26,627 nt of DNA from contig JH152716.1 in assembly GCA_000226015.1 (NCBI GenBank), forward strand, positions 133,127 through 159,753, written 5' to 3'. Below, one piece after another: positions 21,101 to 26,627 of the stretch. The first letter of the stretch is position 1. The number at the start of each line of letters is the position of its first letter. Origin of the DNA: Mnemiopsis leidyi (taxonomy: Eukaryota; Ctenophora; Tentaculata; Lobata; Bolinopsidae). The position numbers were made by a program, and so were the translations under genes. Under the pieces are notes generated by a model, which was not told where the DNA came from, ran no database searches, and was given only the letters and a program-made list of their open reading frames with translations.

Positions 21101-24100
21101 CTGACAAGATGTACCGTTCAGTTACTCATCGCTTATTGCTAACATATTCTGAAGTTATGTTAGCCGGTAGGACTGTGTATAAGATCGGTCGCGTTTTTCA
21201 TTATGTCACGGTTGATTGCGTAAGACGCGAATCTTCTTTGTCAGGTAAAGATCATTTTTCGGCAGCTACTCACGTGCTTTTGAAGCGCGCGCGCATCACT
21301 CCATAACACGCACACAAAGTGAATTTAGGTTAGCATGAGGTCATCAGTTAGTACATCGGCTCTCTAGCTAGGCTGCACTCCAACTGATAAGATTCTATTT
21401 TTAGGTCGACTTAAACAAACTGGAAATGGAGATAGCAGCTAAGGAAGCAGCCAAAGAGCGGGCACTAGAGCGTGAACTTACTATTGAACTGGTAAAGAAA
21501 GATAGGAGTAATAGTACGGACTGTAAAACGAAAAGCAAGGTTAGCTACCAGTTTAAAATAGGTCCTGTCAGTTCTATCTGGCTATTTTAACTTGTCAATA
21601 TAATACATATTGAGTTCTTTTACCCAAATCGACGTGTCTATATGTCGGTCTAGCCTCTTTATTTAGGCGCTTAACTGAATATGTTGTGTGACCGTCCAAA
21701 CCTAATCTCTTTCTTACTGTCAAAATTTCGTTTTAGAATCGACAACAGACATCCAAGCTGAAGGAAATGCAACAGAAAGCTGCTATGTTGTGCCAGCATG
21801 TCTCATCGGAGTACCTGCCTACACACACTCTCTATCAGCCTCCTAAGTGGTGTTCCAAGTGTAATATAAAGATTGTATCGGAAGCCGTGCTGATGGCTCA
21901 CATGATTAAGCGCCATCAGAAGACAAATCAAGATGAGGTACGGACGTTACTTGTGGATTTTGTAGATTCTTATTTTGTTGTGTATTGGACACAACACTAC
22001 CCTTTTCTTACCATCCCAACCCTTTGCTATGCACTACAGATAGTATAAATGTACATACATATCGTATTACACTTGCATTTTACATGATTCTTCTAAAATA
22101 CAATACCGTTATTCTGTAATTCATCGGTATAGGCTCATTATTACGAACATTCTGGGCACAAAATTTGCAAATGTTTTGTACCAAAGTACAAAATTGAAAT
22201 TTGAGACACTTCCCCAGGAGTAGCGTTCTCTATCATAGCAACTAACATTAAAACATTAACATTAAAACATTAACCAGGCAGAAGTTGAAGGTCAGTACAT
22301 TGTGGACTACACAGACGAACTCTGTCCAATGGCACAAGATGTCATCAACAGACAGAAGATGCTGCGAAAACGATCAAAGAAAGTGAAAACGAGGATTGTC
22401 CATAAGTATGTTTCAAGATAAACTATCATTTACATCTCTATTGTAAATCGATTGACCATACTTAATTTAATTTTTTCAAATATACAAATAATCCTCCAGC
22501 ATGTTTAAAAAGCATTAGAATTGTCTGAAGACCTACTTGCGAAGCATTCGTTATCGTTAAAAATTATTCTCACAGAGTTGCCGAATTACCAGCGATAAAA
22601 CTCCTTGAAGCCCCTAAAGATTGCCCAAACAAAAATAGACTTTTTAAATGTATCAAAGCTATGAAAAATGAAAAGACACAAGAAAAGGGACTAGGTGATT
22701 TGAGCCGAACAGTTCTCACTAAAACAGACATCAACCATCTTATCGACAAAGGTAATGGATTATTGGTTGTTAATCAATTAGTAAGAGAGATAAATTATAT
22801 TTTTATTTGTTGCTAATTCACGTTCAGAATAATTGCAAATAATAACTACGAATAAAATTTAAGTGTTATCTTGAGTCTTGACATGTTTTTAGGTGTTGTT
22901 GAACAGCTATGTCAGATGGTCTCTGAGCGAAACTTCCTAGCTCCTTTATCCAAACTTTTACTACAGTGCTCGGTCCTATCTAGTACAGGTAAAACTAGAA
23001 TCAGACGATTAATACTAAATTTTTAACCTGCAGCCTTCAACTTTTATACAAATGACAACAGTTTTTTCACATTTCATAACTTAAAATTTCATGATTTTGC
23101 GGAGGGAATAACATCCATCCTGAAGTCTCACCCCACTTCAGGAAGTCAAATCTGTGTGAGGTGGTTACCGGACTTGGTGGATAGCCTCCACTCTCCTACC
23201 TGCCTGACTAGCCCTGTTGTATACTCCGATCTCCTGAAACTCATTTCAACTCTACTCCGATCTCTCACTCCTTGTAGGTCTTCTGTTGATTGCCCTGGTA
23301 GTGTCGCAAGCTTCGTTATCATCCATTTAATTTAATTTAATAATTTCTAATCAATTATTTTTATTCCAGATGAGATTTTTATGAAAAACCCGTGATTTTT
23401 AATTTTTACATAATTTCAGGCGACGGTTTGACTAGTGATATCATAAGTTACATTGTGTCGAAAGAAATTATAGAAAAGATCCAGATAACATGCACGGACA
23501 CCTACAATTATCAACTTAAAGGTAGGCTTAAAATATTTTGCGACTTGGCCGAAATGAATAAGTGATATAAACAACAAATTAAACTTCAAAAAGATATTTT
23601 TTAATATTTTGCAGACTTGAAGTATAGATTTGTTAATATTTAAGTTGAAACATTCCAGACGACACGGAATGTTCAGTGTTACTGAGTTCACTTCAACTTC
23701 TCTCCTCTTGCTGCGTTTCCATGACAACGCCTAACGCTCCTATTTCTATTTCCCCCACCAAAAACGACCCTTCTCAACTTGTTGACGCACTGGTAAATAT
23801 TACATGTTTAGCTTAACTTTACTAAATATTATATATTTAGCTTAACTTTTGGTACAGGCTACATGGCCTAAAATTTAACTGTAAGGCCAGATTTTGGGTA
23901 AGCAAAGAATCTTTATTAACTCTCTCCCTTAATTCTCGTTATAGAGATCGTATCGATTGTTGGTCACCTCAAAGGTAAAATTTACAAGCCAAGACAAACA
24001 AAACATTAACAGGTGTTCACGAGGGTGTGCAACATAGTAACATTATTGTACGGTGTGTTGTTGTATGAGGGGTCACGTCGCACCCCTTCTCCTCTCTCCG

Positions 24101-25757
24101 AGATGACTCGTCGTGTTGTGAAGCAATGTTTTGAGACGCTCCTTCATATCTCCCGCTTCTCCCTCCACACTTTACAGGTTCTTACTAATAATTATAGTGT
24201 TCAGTCTAGAACTTTCTTTTTCGAGTTTTGTCGGATTTTTACTGGGCTCCCACTTCTCCCTATAACAACCTCCTCCCCATAACAACCTCCTCGCCATAAC
24301 ACCTCCCCCCGTAACAGCTTCCTCCCCATAACAACCTCCTCCCCACAACAACCTCCTCCGCATAACAACCTCCTCCCCATAACAACCTCCTCCCCATAAC
24401 AACCTCATCGCCATAAACACCTCCCCCCCCCCCTCAAAACCTCCTCGCCATAAAAACCTCCACTCCCCCCTCTAACAACCTCCTCCCCTTAACAACTTCC
24501 TCCCCATAACAACTCCTCCCCATAACAACCTCTTCCCATAACAACCTCCTCCCCATAACAACTCTTCCCCATAACAACTTCCAATAACAACCTCCTCCCC
24601 ATAACAAACTCCTCAAAACAACCTCTTCTCCACAGTCGGTGATGGACAGTGAGGGAATGTCGCTAGAATTACGTCACGTGTGCAGTTTTGTTCTGTCCTG
24701 TGCTTCACATCACAACTACACTGAAATCCTTGACTTGTGTGTCCAGCTTATCGGTTTTGTCGTCTTCCAGAACCCCGCTAACCAGGTAATTAAACAGCTG
24801 ACTTACACTCTTGTTTCTACTTCCCAATCTTAGGCTTTCTTGTTTCTAAGAATTTTTACAACTTAAACAAAAAAATTCCATTCGACGAGTGACTTGAGCT
24901 ATCCACTCAGTTACAGATTTACGCCGTACCCTGACACTATTCACACTTCACAACCCCATAGGACATAGTATTGTATAGCAGCGCGCACCCTCCCAAAATT
25001 GTATTCTCTAGATTCGCTTCGAATGATGGTCAGACAAAGTAAGACACTACACAGTAGCAGCGCACAGCAACATATTTATACTGAACTTCATATTTAAAAT
25101 TCAAGTTTATGATGTAACATCGTAAGGACTAATTGTAAACTCTTTACACCCCACAGGCGTTGTTACAGAACGGACCATCCCCCTCAATTCTACAACTACT
25201 GTCTTCTCTACCCTTCTCTTACTTCTCTGATGTCAGGTATCAAGATCCTCCTATCACTGATGTCTAAATCAGCATAAACGATTTTCTAACTTCAATATCA
25301 TGGACTGAAACAAAAGTTGTCCGATTTTGCGACACATTTCGTTCATAAATCACGCTTTCTTCTCAGGTCGATGAACTTGTTGTTCCCGAGTCTGATTTCA
25401 GCTTGTCACAGTTGTCCATCTAATCTTGCCATTCTCCAACAAAAAGTCAACAAAGTCATGCTCATATCCTACTTAAAGGTCTGGTTAAATATTTAATGCT
25501 CAAATTGATTGGAACAAATTTGCCCGTTGCAAATTTTTTTTTCCTTCAGATTTGAACCGTTTTTTACATCAATTTTCTGTGCATTTTGATAATCTGCCAA
25601 AATGCTCTTAAGATTTACAGACAGAAGTGACGATAAATATTCCCCGTTACAGGAGCAACTTAAAGAGTCCAAAGAAAAGCACATTAACTTCTACCCGCGA
25701 ACGGTGCTCCAACAAGCCCTTAAGTTCCTGGAAACCCCCGAGATTGAGGTCACGTGA
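12001..25757 (+). CDS. SCAPER: SCAPER ortholog, about 24 coding exons (gene span)
   Basis: SCAPER is a cytoplasmic/ER-associated scaffold. In mammals it binds cyclin A-CDK2, and it links TTC5-bound, tubulin-translating ribosomes to the CCR4-NOT deadenylase during tubulin autoregulation. The order seen here is the family order: SCAPER_N-type helical domain (exons 12001-13039), long disordered region with S-W-A-D-L-V and D-G-W-S-V motifs, L-S-S-P-S-R-K-R followed by charged coiled coil, C2H2 zinc finger (21851-21916), and C-terminal helical domain. The strongest identities to human are L-F-D-N-L-K-R-A-V, V-N-E-I-A-F-I-N-T-L-E-A-Q-N and L-F-P-S-L-I-S-A-C. The exons total about 1,860 codons, longer than human (about 1,400), mainly because of the 953-codon exon. 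The start is uncertain: ATG 12010 is the first Met available, but family members have some 60-80 more residues, so upstream exons are probably missing. Most introns are phase 0. Confidence 0.95.
12309..12366 (+). CDS. SCAPER: SCAPER exon b
   Basis: It enters in phase 2 and completes the arginine codon of L-K-R, then encodes A-V-G-Y-I-Y-S-M-C-E ... E-C-K, matching human A-V-D-E-I-Y-V-T-C-E ... E-C-K. The acceptor is atttcag and the donor gtatga. Confidence 0.92.
12682..12776 (+). CDS. SCAPER: SCAPER exon c
   Basis: It encodes E-A-I-M-V-L-H-N-R-I-K-E-F and a following helix, corresponding to the human E-V-L-M-M-L-D-N-Y-V-R-D-F segment. It enters in phase 0 and leaves in phase 2. Confidence 0.92.
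12925..13039 (+). CDS. SCAPER: SCAPER exon d (end of SCAPER_N domain)
   Basis: It begins R-P-S-S-V-A-W-E-V-P, matching human R-P-T-S-L-A-W-E-V. It then runs into a Pro/Tyr-rich stretch that belongs to the lineage-specific disordered region. It leaves in phase 0. Confidence 0.92.
13313..16171 (+). CDS. SCAPER: SCAPER giant exon e (953-codon disordered region)
   Basis: The acceptor ttttcag at 13306-13312 sets the start; an ATG at 13292 in the same frame is intronic. The donor is gtttgt at 16172, and both ends are phase 0. The encoded region starts Tyr/Pro/Gln-rich (Q-P-P-P-A-P-Q-Q-Y), has a run of five Asn, then becomes Ser/Asn/Glu/Lys-rich and later Ser/Lys/Pro-rich, with no predicted fold. 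Two short motifs anchor it to the family: S-W-A-D-L-V at 15035-15052 (human S-W-A-D-K-V), and E-D-G-W-S-V-S-S-G-K-S-R near 15297-15332 (human A-E-G-W-E-T-V-Q-R-G-R). The middle of human SCAPER is also disordered, but about half this length and divided among several exons. There is no frame break over 2.86 kb, which indicates selection on the reading frame. Confidence 0.95.
15035..15052 (+). other. SCAPER: Conserved S-W-A-D-L-V motif in SCAPER
   Basis: This short tryptophan motif lies in otherwise unconserved low-complexity sequence and matches human S-W-A-D-K-V. Its retention suggests a linear binding site; the partner cannot be read from sequence. Confidence 0.7.
16354..16443 (+). CDS. SCAPER: Tentative 90-nt SCAPER exon
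   Basis: Thirty codons (D-E-E-N-C-N-I-Y-R ... S-T-D-T-L) lie between a pyrimidine-rich acceptor ending ctcaag and a consensus gtaagt donor. Both ends are phase 0, so it can be included or skipped without changing frame. I see no residue match to human SCAPER, so the call rests on splice signals and phase only. Confidence 0.45.
16467..16526. repeat. 15-bp tandem repeat, four copies
   Basis: The unit is AGTGCGATTTGTATG with small variations, in the intron after the tentative 90-nt exon. Confidence 0.9.
16758..16853. repeat. 48-bp tandem duplication
   Basis: Two adjacent copies containing CATACATTTGTAG and CCTACTAAATAGA differ at only a few positions. It is intronic. Confidence 0.92.
17203..17483. 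mobile_element. Putative pogo/Tc1-type MITE
   Basis: The right end reads, on the minus strand, ACAGTAAAACTCCGGACT. The left end has the related TTGAAACTCCGATCTCCGGA, so the ends form imperfect inverted repeats. Sub-terminal CCGGA-containing repeats (15-bp units at 17221-17260) and a flanking TA resemble short pogo/Tigger derivatives. No transposase is present. It sits in the SCAPER intron just upstream of the L-S-S-P-S-R-K-R exon. Confidence 0.5.
17642..17752 (+). CDS. SCAPER: SCAPER exon with L-S-S-P-S-R-K-R motif
   Basis: The frame P-A-R-P-P-Q-L-H-Q-R-L-S-S-P-S-R-K-R matches human SCAPER (P-A-R-P-P ... L-S-S-P-S-R-K-R). The pyrimidine-rich acceptor cgtcag at 17636-17641 gives phase 0 entry, and donor gttcgt gives phase 0 exit. 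An alternative acceptor at 17569-17571 would add a protein-like S-P-G-R repeat, but in a frame that hits a stop (see findings). Confidence 0.82.
17958..18038 (+). CDS. SCAPER: SCAPER coiled-coil exon 1
   Basis: Twenty-seven codons starting A-K-A-Q-V-Q-R-D-K-I-Q-E-E-K, matching human M-K-A-Q-Q-L-R-E-K-L-R-E-E-K. Charged helical sequence, phase 0 at both ends, acceptor attcag. Confidence 0.92.
18945..19020. repeat. 26-bp tandem repeat
   Basis: Two full copies and a partial one contain GCTCCAAGGTGAAACAAATT. They lie in the long intron before coiled-coil exon 2. Confidence 0.9.
19162..19281 (+). CDS. SCAPER: SCAPER coiled-coil exon 2
   Basis: Forty codons of Arg/Lys/Glu/Gln-rich helix, including H-A-E-K-L-A-R-A-E-Q-L, ending E-V-K-R-K. 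It has a consensus atttcag acceptor and gtaatg donor, phase 0 at both ends. It continues without gap into the exon at 20212 relative to human. Confidence 0.92.
19601..19638. repeat. 19-bp tandem duplication
   Basis: Two exact copies of ATTTTCTAGGTGAAGGTGA lie in a SCAPER intron. Confidence 0.92.
19988..20043. repeat. Perfect 56-bp palindrome
   Basis: The arm 19988-20015 is followed immediately by its exact reverse complement 20016-20043, with no spacer; the centre is GTCAGCTGAC. Part of the arm, GGTTCTTAGTTGTCGGT, also occurs as a direct copy at 19903-19919. It lies in the SCAPER intron 19282-20211. Confidence 0.97.
20212..20334 (+). CDS. SCAPER: SCAPER coiled-coil exon 3 (best-conserved block)
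   Basis: It encodes A-Q-E-E-D-Q-K-V-N-E-I-A-F-I-N-T-L-E-A-Q-N, nearly identical to human SCAPER and diagnostic for the family. Acceptor ttttcag, donor gtcaga, phase 0 at both ends. Confidence 0.97.
20524..20675. mobile_element. About 150-bp MITE-like element with imperfect 59-bp inverted repeats
   Basis: The arms 20524-20582 and 20617-20675 are similar in inverse orientation. Both begin GGAC(T/G)TC, carry GAGTCG(G)AAAAT, and hold TCACGTGACAGCG. No coding capacity. It lies in the SCAPER intron 20335-20757. Confidence 0.75.
20758..20892 (+). CDS. SCAPER: SCAPER coiled-coil exon 4
   Basis: Forty-five codons beginning E-E-R-K-R-R-S-E-E and containing D-A-V-Q-E-R-K-L-A-I-E-A, matching human E-E-R-Q-R-R-Q-E-E and E-A-V-Q-E-R-K-R-A-L-E-A. 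The acceptor ataatag is weak in pyrimidines; the donor is gtatgt. Confidence 0.95.
20955..21008. repeat. Hairpin with about 22-bp arms
   Basis: GGAACTTTCAATTCTG pairs exactly with CAGAATTGAAAGTTCC across a 12-nt loop, with AGGATT/AATCCT extending the stem. It begins about 60 nt after the 5' splice site of a SCAPER intron. Confidence 0.93.
21405..21491 (+). CDS. SCAPER: SCAPER coiled-coil exon 5 (two in-frame donors)
   Basis: Twenty-nine codons of charged helix (L-N-K-L-E-M-E-I-A-A-K-E-A-A-K-E-R) after acceptor tttttag. Donor gtaaag at 21492 gives phase 0. A second donor, gttagc at 21540, would extend the exon by exactly 16 codons in the same frame. Sequence alone does not decide between them. 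Confidence 0.85.
21737..21937 (+). CDS. SCAPER: SCAPER C2H2 zinc-finger exon
   Basis: It encodes the end of the coiled coil (K-L-K-E-M-Q-Q-K-A-A) and then W-C-S-K-C-N-I-K-I-V-S-E, corresponding to human Q-C-S-L-C-N-V-L-I-S-S-E. The finger ligands are C-x2-C-x12-H-x4-H, all present, with codons spanning 21851-21916. This is the single zinc finger of the family. Phase 0 at both ends, donor gtacgg. Confidence 0.96.
22278..22405 (+). CDS. SCAPER: SCAPER post-zinc-finger exon
   Basis: It encodes Y-I-V-D-Y-T-D-E-L and then the basic segment R-K-R-S-K-K-V-K-T-R, matching the human Y-I-I-D-I-V and K-K-K-A-K-K-I-K-A-R blocks. It leaves in phase 2 at gtatgt. Confidence 0.92.
22576..22751 (+). CDS. SCAPER: SCAPER C-terminal helical domain exon 1
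   Basis: It enters in phase 2 (acceptor ctcacag) and encodes L-G-D-L-S-R-T-V-L, similar to human L-D-R-T-L-G-E-I-T-R-I-L. It leaves in phase 1 at gtaatg. Confidence 0.9.
22893..22988 (+). CDS. SCAPER: SCAPER C-terminal helical domain exon 2
   Basis: It encodes G-V-V-E-Q-L-C-Q-M-V and L-S-K-L-L-L-Q-C, helical repeat-like sequence in the position of human G-G-L-T-A-L-E-H-I-L. Phase 1 in, phase 1 out, donor gtaaaa. Confidence 0.88.
23142..23297 (+). CDS. SCAPER: SCAPER C-terminal helical domain exon 3
   Basis: The acceptor cacttcag (ending 23141) and donor gtagtg (23298) are the pair that keep phase 1 on both sides. The product includes L-V-D-S-L-H-S and D-L-L-K-L-I-S-T-L-L. Other AG and GT sites nearby (ag at 23103-23104, gt at 23278) break the frame and were not used. 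Confidence 0.82.
23420..23521 (+). CDS. SCAPER: SCAPER C-terminal helical domain exon 4
   Basis: It encodes D-I-I-S-Y-I-V-S-K-E-I-I-E-K-I, matching human D-L-I-S-Y-V-V-N-M-G-L-I-D-K-L. Phase 1 in and out, acceptor atttcag, donor gtaggc. Confidence 0.93.
23659..23792 (+). CDS. SCAPER: SCAPER C-terminal helical domain exon 5
   Basis: It encodes L-L-S-S-L-Q-L-L-S-S-C-C, then a Pro/Ser-rich loop. It enters in phase 1 after attccag and leaves in phase 0 at gtaaat. A 29-bp tandem duplication begins at the donor (23794-23850). Confidence 0.9.
24013..24177 (+). CDS. SCAPER: SCAPER C-terminal helical domain exon 6
   Basis: It encodes I-V-T-L-L-Y-G-V-L-L-Y, matching human L-H-M-L-Y-C-V-L-F-H, and ends with a helix (F-E-T-L-L-H-I-S-R-F) comparable to human S-L-R-F-F-N-S-F. 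Phase 0 at both ends. Confidence 0.93.
24257..24625. repeat. Intronic minisatellite, unit CTCCTCCCCATAACAAC
   Basis: More than 15 imperfect copies of a 15-17-bp pyrimidine-plus-ATAACAAC unit fill most of the SCAPER intron 24178-24635. The array ends about ten bases before the splice acceptor ctccacag. The minus strand is G-rich (GGGGAGGAGG); open frames there are by-products of the repeat. Confidence 0.95.
24636..24785 (+). CDS. SCAPER: SCAPER C-terminal helical domain exon 7
   Basis: It encodes E-G-M-S-L-E-L-R-H-V, matching human E-G-L-S-L-A-F-R-H-M, and ends Q-N-P-A-N-Q, matching human N-H-P-D-N-Q. Phase 0 at both ends. Confidence 0.95.
24975..25065. repeat. Dispersed copy of the GCAGCGCGCACCCTC repeat
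   Basis: GCAGCGCGCACCCTCC and, 25-30 nt on, AGATTCGCTTCGAATGA-TGGTC match the copy at 5909-5970 in the same order and orientation. It lies in the SCAPER intron 24786-25156. Confidence 0.85.
25157..25236 (+). CDS. SCAPER: SCAPER C-terminal helical domain exon 8
   Basis: It encodes L-Q-L-L-S-S-L-P-F-S-Y-F-S-D, matching human L-Q-K-L-C-Q-L-P-F-Q-Y-F-S-D. It leaves in phase 2 at gtatca. Confidence 0.96.
25367..25478 (+). CDS. SCAPER: SCAPER C-terminal helical domain exon 9
   Basis: It encodes L-L-F-P-S-L-I-S-A-C, matching human V-L-F-P-S-L-I-A-A-C, then A-I-L-Q-Q-K ... L-I-S-Y-L-K, matching I-I-L-E-Q-E ... L-A-T-F-I. Phase 2 in, phase 0 out. Confidence 0.96.
25653..25757 (+). CDS. SCAPER: SCAPER last coding exon
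   Basis: Thirty-four codons plus TGA. F-Y-P-R-T-V-L-Q-Q-A-L-K-F-L matches the human C-terminal R-F-P-Q-Q-A-W-E-E-A-R-Q-F-F, so the protein ends naturally. The acceptor is cgttacag. The final codons and stop lie inside the palindrome GTCACGTGAC (25749-25758). Confidence 0.94.
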   Translation, partial: EQLKESKEKHINFYPRTVLQQALKFLETPEIEVT

Positions 25758-26627
25758 CAAAATCACGCTGCCACGTGACAATCGTGTGATGACGCCACGG
25801 ACTGTGAGAGCTGACAATATGCACATGTCTTAATGAGGGCTCGCCGAGTTGGAGAGAAGAGACTTTATCTGAGAAATGGCGACTTTCTATAGGGAATATT
25901 GGTTGTGTCTCTGTAAGACTTGAAATTGACCATGGTTGATAGCTCCCGTTTAAAGAAGCAAAGAAATTGCACTTAGATTTTAAACCAAGCATTGTAAGAA
26001 TCAAAGACCAATCACAATAATCATGTTTAAATGCTTTAAACGAATGACCTTTACAAGCCCGAAATATTTTGAAACCTGAAAGCAGGTTTATTTTTGTGAA
26101 GATTCAAATAACATTGATCGATAATGCAAGGTAGTCTGAATCAGAGAAATTCTTTAGACATTTAAGGGGGAATTGTAGCAAACAGGGGTTTGTGGAAGCT
26201 AGACAAACTGACTGTACAGGAACCTAAAGCACCCTAACGGGCATCAATTGCACCACTTATTTTTTGATTCTAAGATGACGCATTTTTAAAAACCGCAAAA
26301 AGAAAATTTTTCCGAGAATTTGGAAATTTTTGGAAAATTACATTGCATGAATAAAAACTCAGCCGTTTCTAGTTGAATCATGCTGAAAATTTGCACGAAT
26401 TTTATTTATACCTTTGTAAAGCAGCTGTAAAATTCACGAAACTGATAAAAGTTGACTCAATGGCACCCGTCCAAAGTTGCCAAGTCCCAAAAATTTCTTT
26501 TTTATGTTAACTAACTTTGAAAATTTCCACATGCTACTGTGAAGTGTCAAGCACCTTGAAACTTTGCACACAGGTAGAGGACAGCAATAGAAAAATTTTG
26601 ATGCTATGAAAAGTCTGTTTCCAAAGG
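25758..26627 (+). other. SCAPER 3' UTR and downstream DNA
   Basis: AT-rich sequence with no supported gene. A second CCACGTGAC lies near 25770. The first AATAAA is at 26350-26355, so the 3' UTR could be about 600 nt long. Confidence 0.55.
26350..26355 (+). promoter_or_regulatory. SCAPER: Candidate poly(A) signal of SCAPER
   Basis: This is the first AATAAA hexamer after the TGA at 25755-25757. No closer ATTAAA or AATAAA was seen. Confidence 0.35.

Noticed and set aside
21109..21306. 65-codon open frame in a SCAPER intron
   Set aside because: There is no family resemblance and no splice need; it is an intronic frame in locally GC-rich DNA.
23103..23141. Upstream acceptor for SCAPER exon 23142-23297, with an apparent one-base frameshift near 23178
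   Set aside because: Using the cacttcag acceptor ending at 23141 keeps phase 1 on both sides without any frameshift.
24172..24616. Minus-strand frames with repeated L-L-W-G-G-G-C-Y
   Set aside because: They are translations of the CTCCCCATAACAAC minisatellite, not a repeat protein.

Overview
The window looks like nuclear DNA of an invertebrate animal. It is AT-rich, its genes are split by GT-AG introns, it carries a decayed LINE retrotransposon and many foldback or MITE-like repeats, and it has an assembly gap of 11 N. Only two gene families are recognisable, and both are widespread in animals. I cannot name the species; the LINE type and the divergence of the proteins suit a marine or early-branching invertebrate, but that is a guess.

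Layout, left to right. (1) 1-75 is a (GT)n microsatellite. (2) 606-1233 on the + strand holds the last two coding exons of a biotin-dependent carboxylase alpha subunit. They encode the biotinyl (BCCP) domain and match propionyl-CoA carboxylase alpha (PCCA) best. (3) About 1234-4550 is intergenic, with low-complexity DNA, one hairpin and a 25-bp minisatellite. (4) 4550-5122 is an open frame for a cysteine-bearing, possibly secreted protein of no family I recognise. (5) 5290-8070 is repeat-dense: a GC-rich family with the core GCAGCGCGCACCCTC, a 229-bp element with AGAGCCCTTTT ends, and a hairpin with 44-bp arms. (6) 8074-10880 on the - strand is a 5'-truncated, frameshifted non-LTR retrotransposon. 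It is interrupted by about 400 bp of other DNA and contains an 82-bp duplication flanking the N gap.

(7) 12001-25757 on the + strand is the main content: an ortholog of SCAPER (S phase cyclin A-associated protein in the ER) in about 24 coding exons. The order is an N-terminal SCAPER_N-type domain, one giant exon (13313-16171) encoding a 953-residue low-complexity region, coiled-coil exons, a C2H2 zinc finger, and a C-terminal helical domain that runs to the natural stop codon. Reading phases agree across almost every junction. About 1,860 residues are encoded here, against roughly 1,400 in human SCAPER. The very N-terminal exon or exons are not found in the window.

No operon-like or co-functional link is visible between PCCA and SCAPER; they are simply neighbours on the same strand. 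I do not see a clearly new biological system. The most notable unexplained items are a perfect 56-bp palindrome in a SCAPER intron, an intronic minisatellite array almost free of AG dinucleotides just before a 3' splice site, the GC-rich repeat family, a frame conflict at the 17572-17752 exon, repeated TCACGTGA sites (one containing the SCAPER stop codon), and the orphan cysteine-rich frame.
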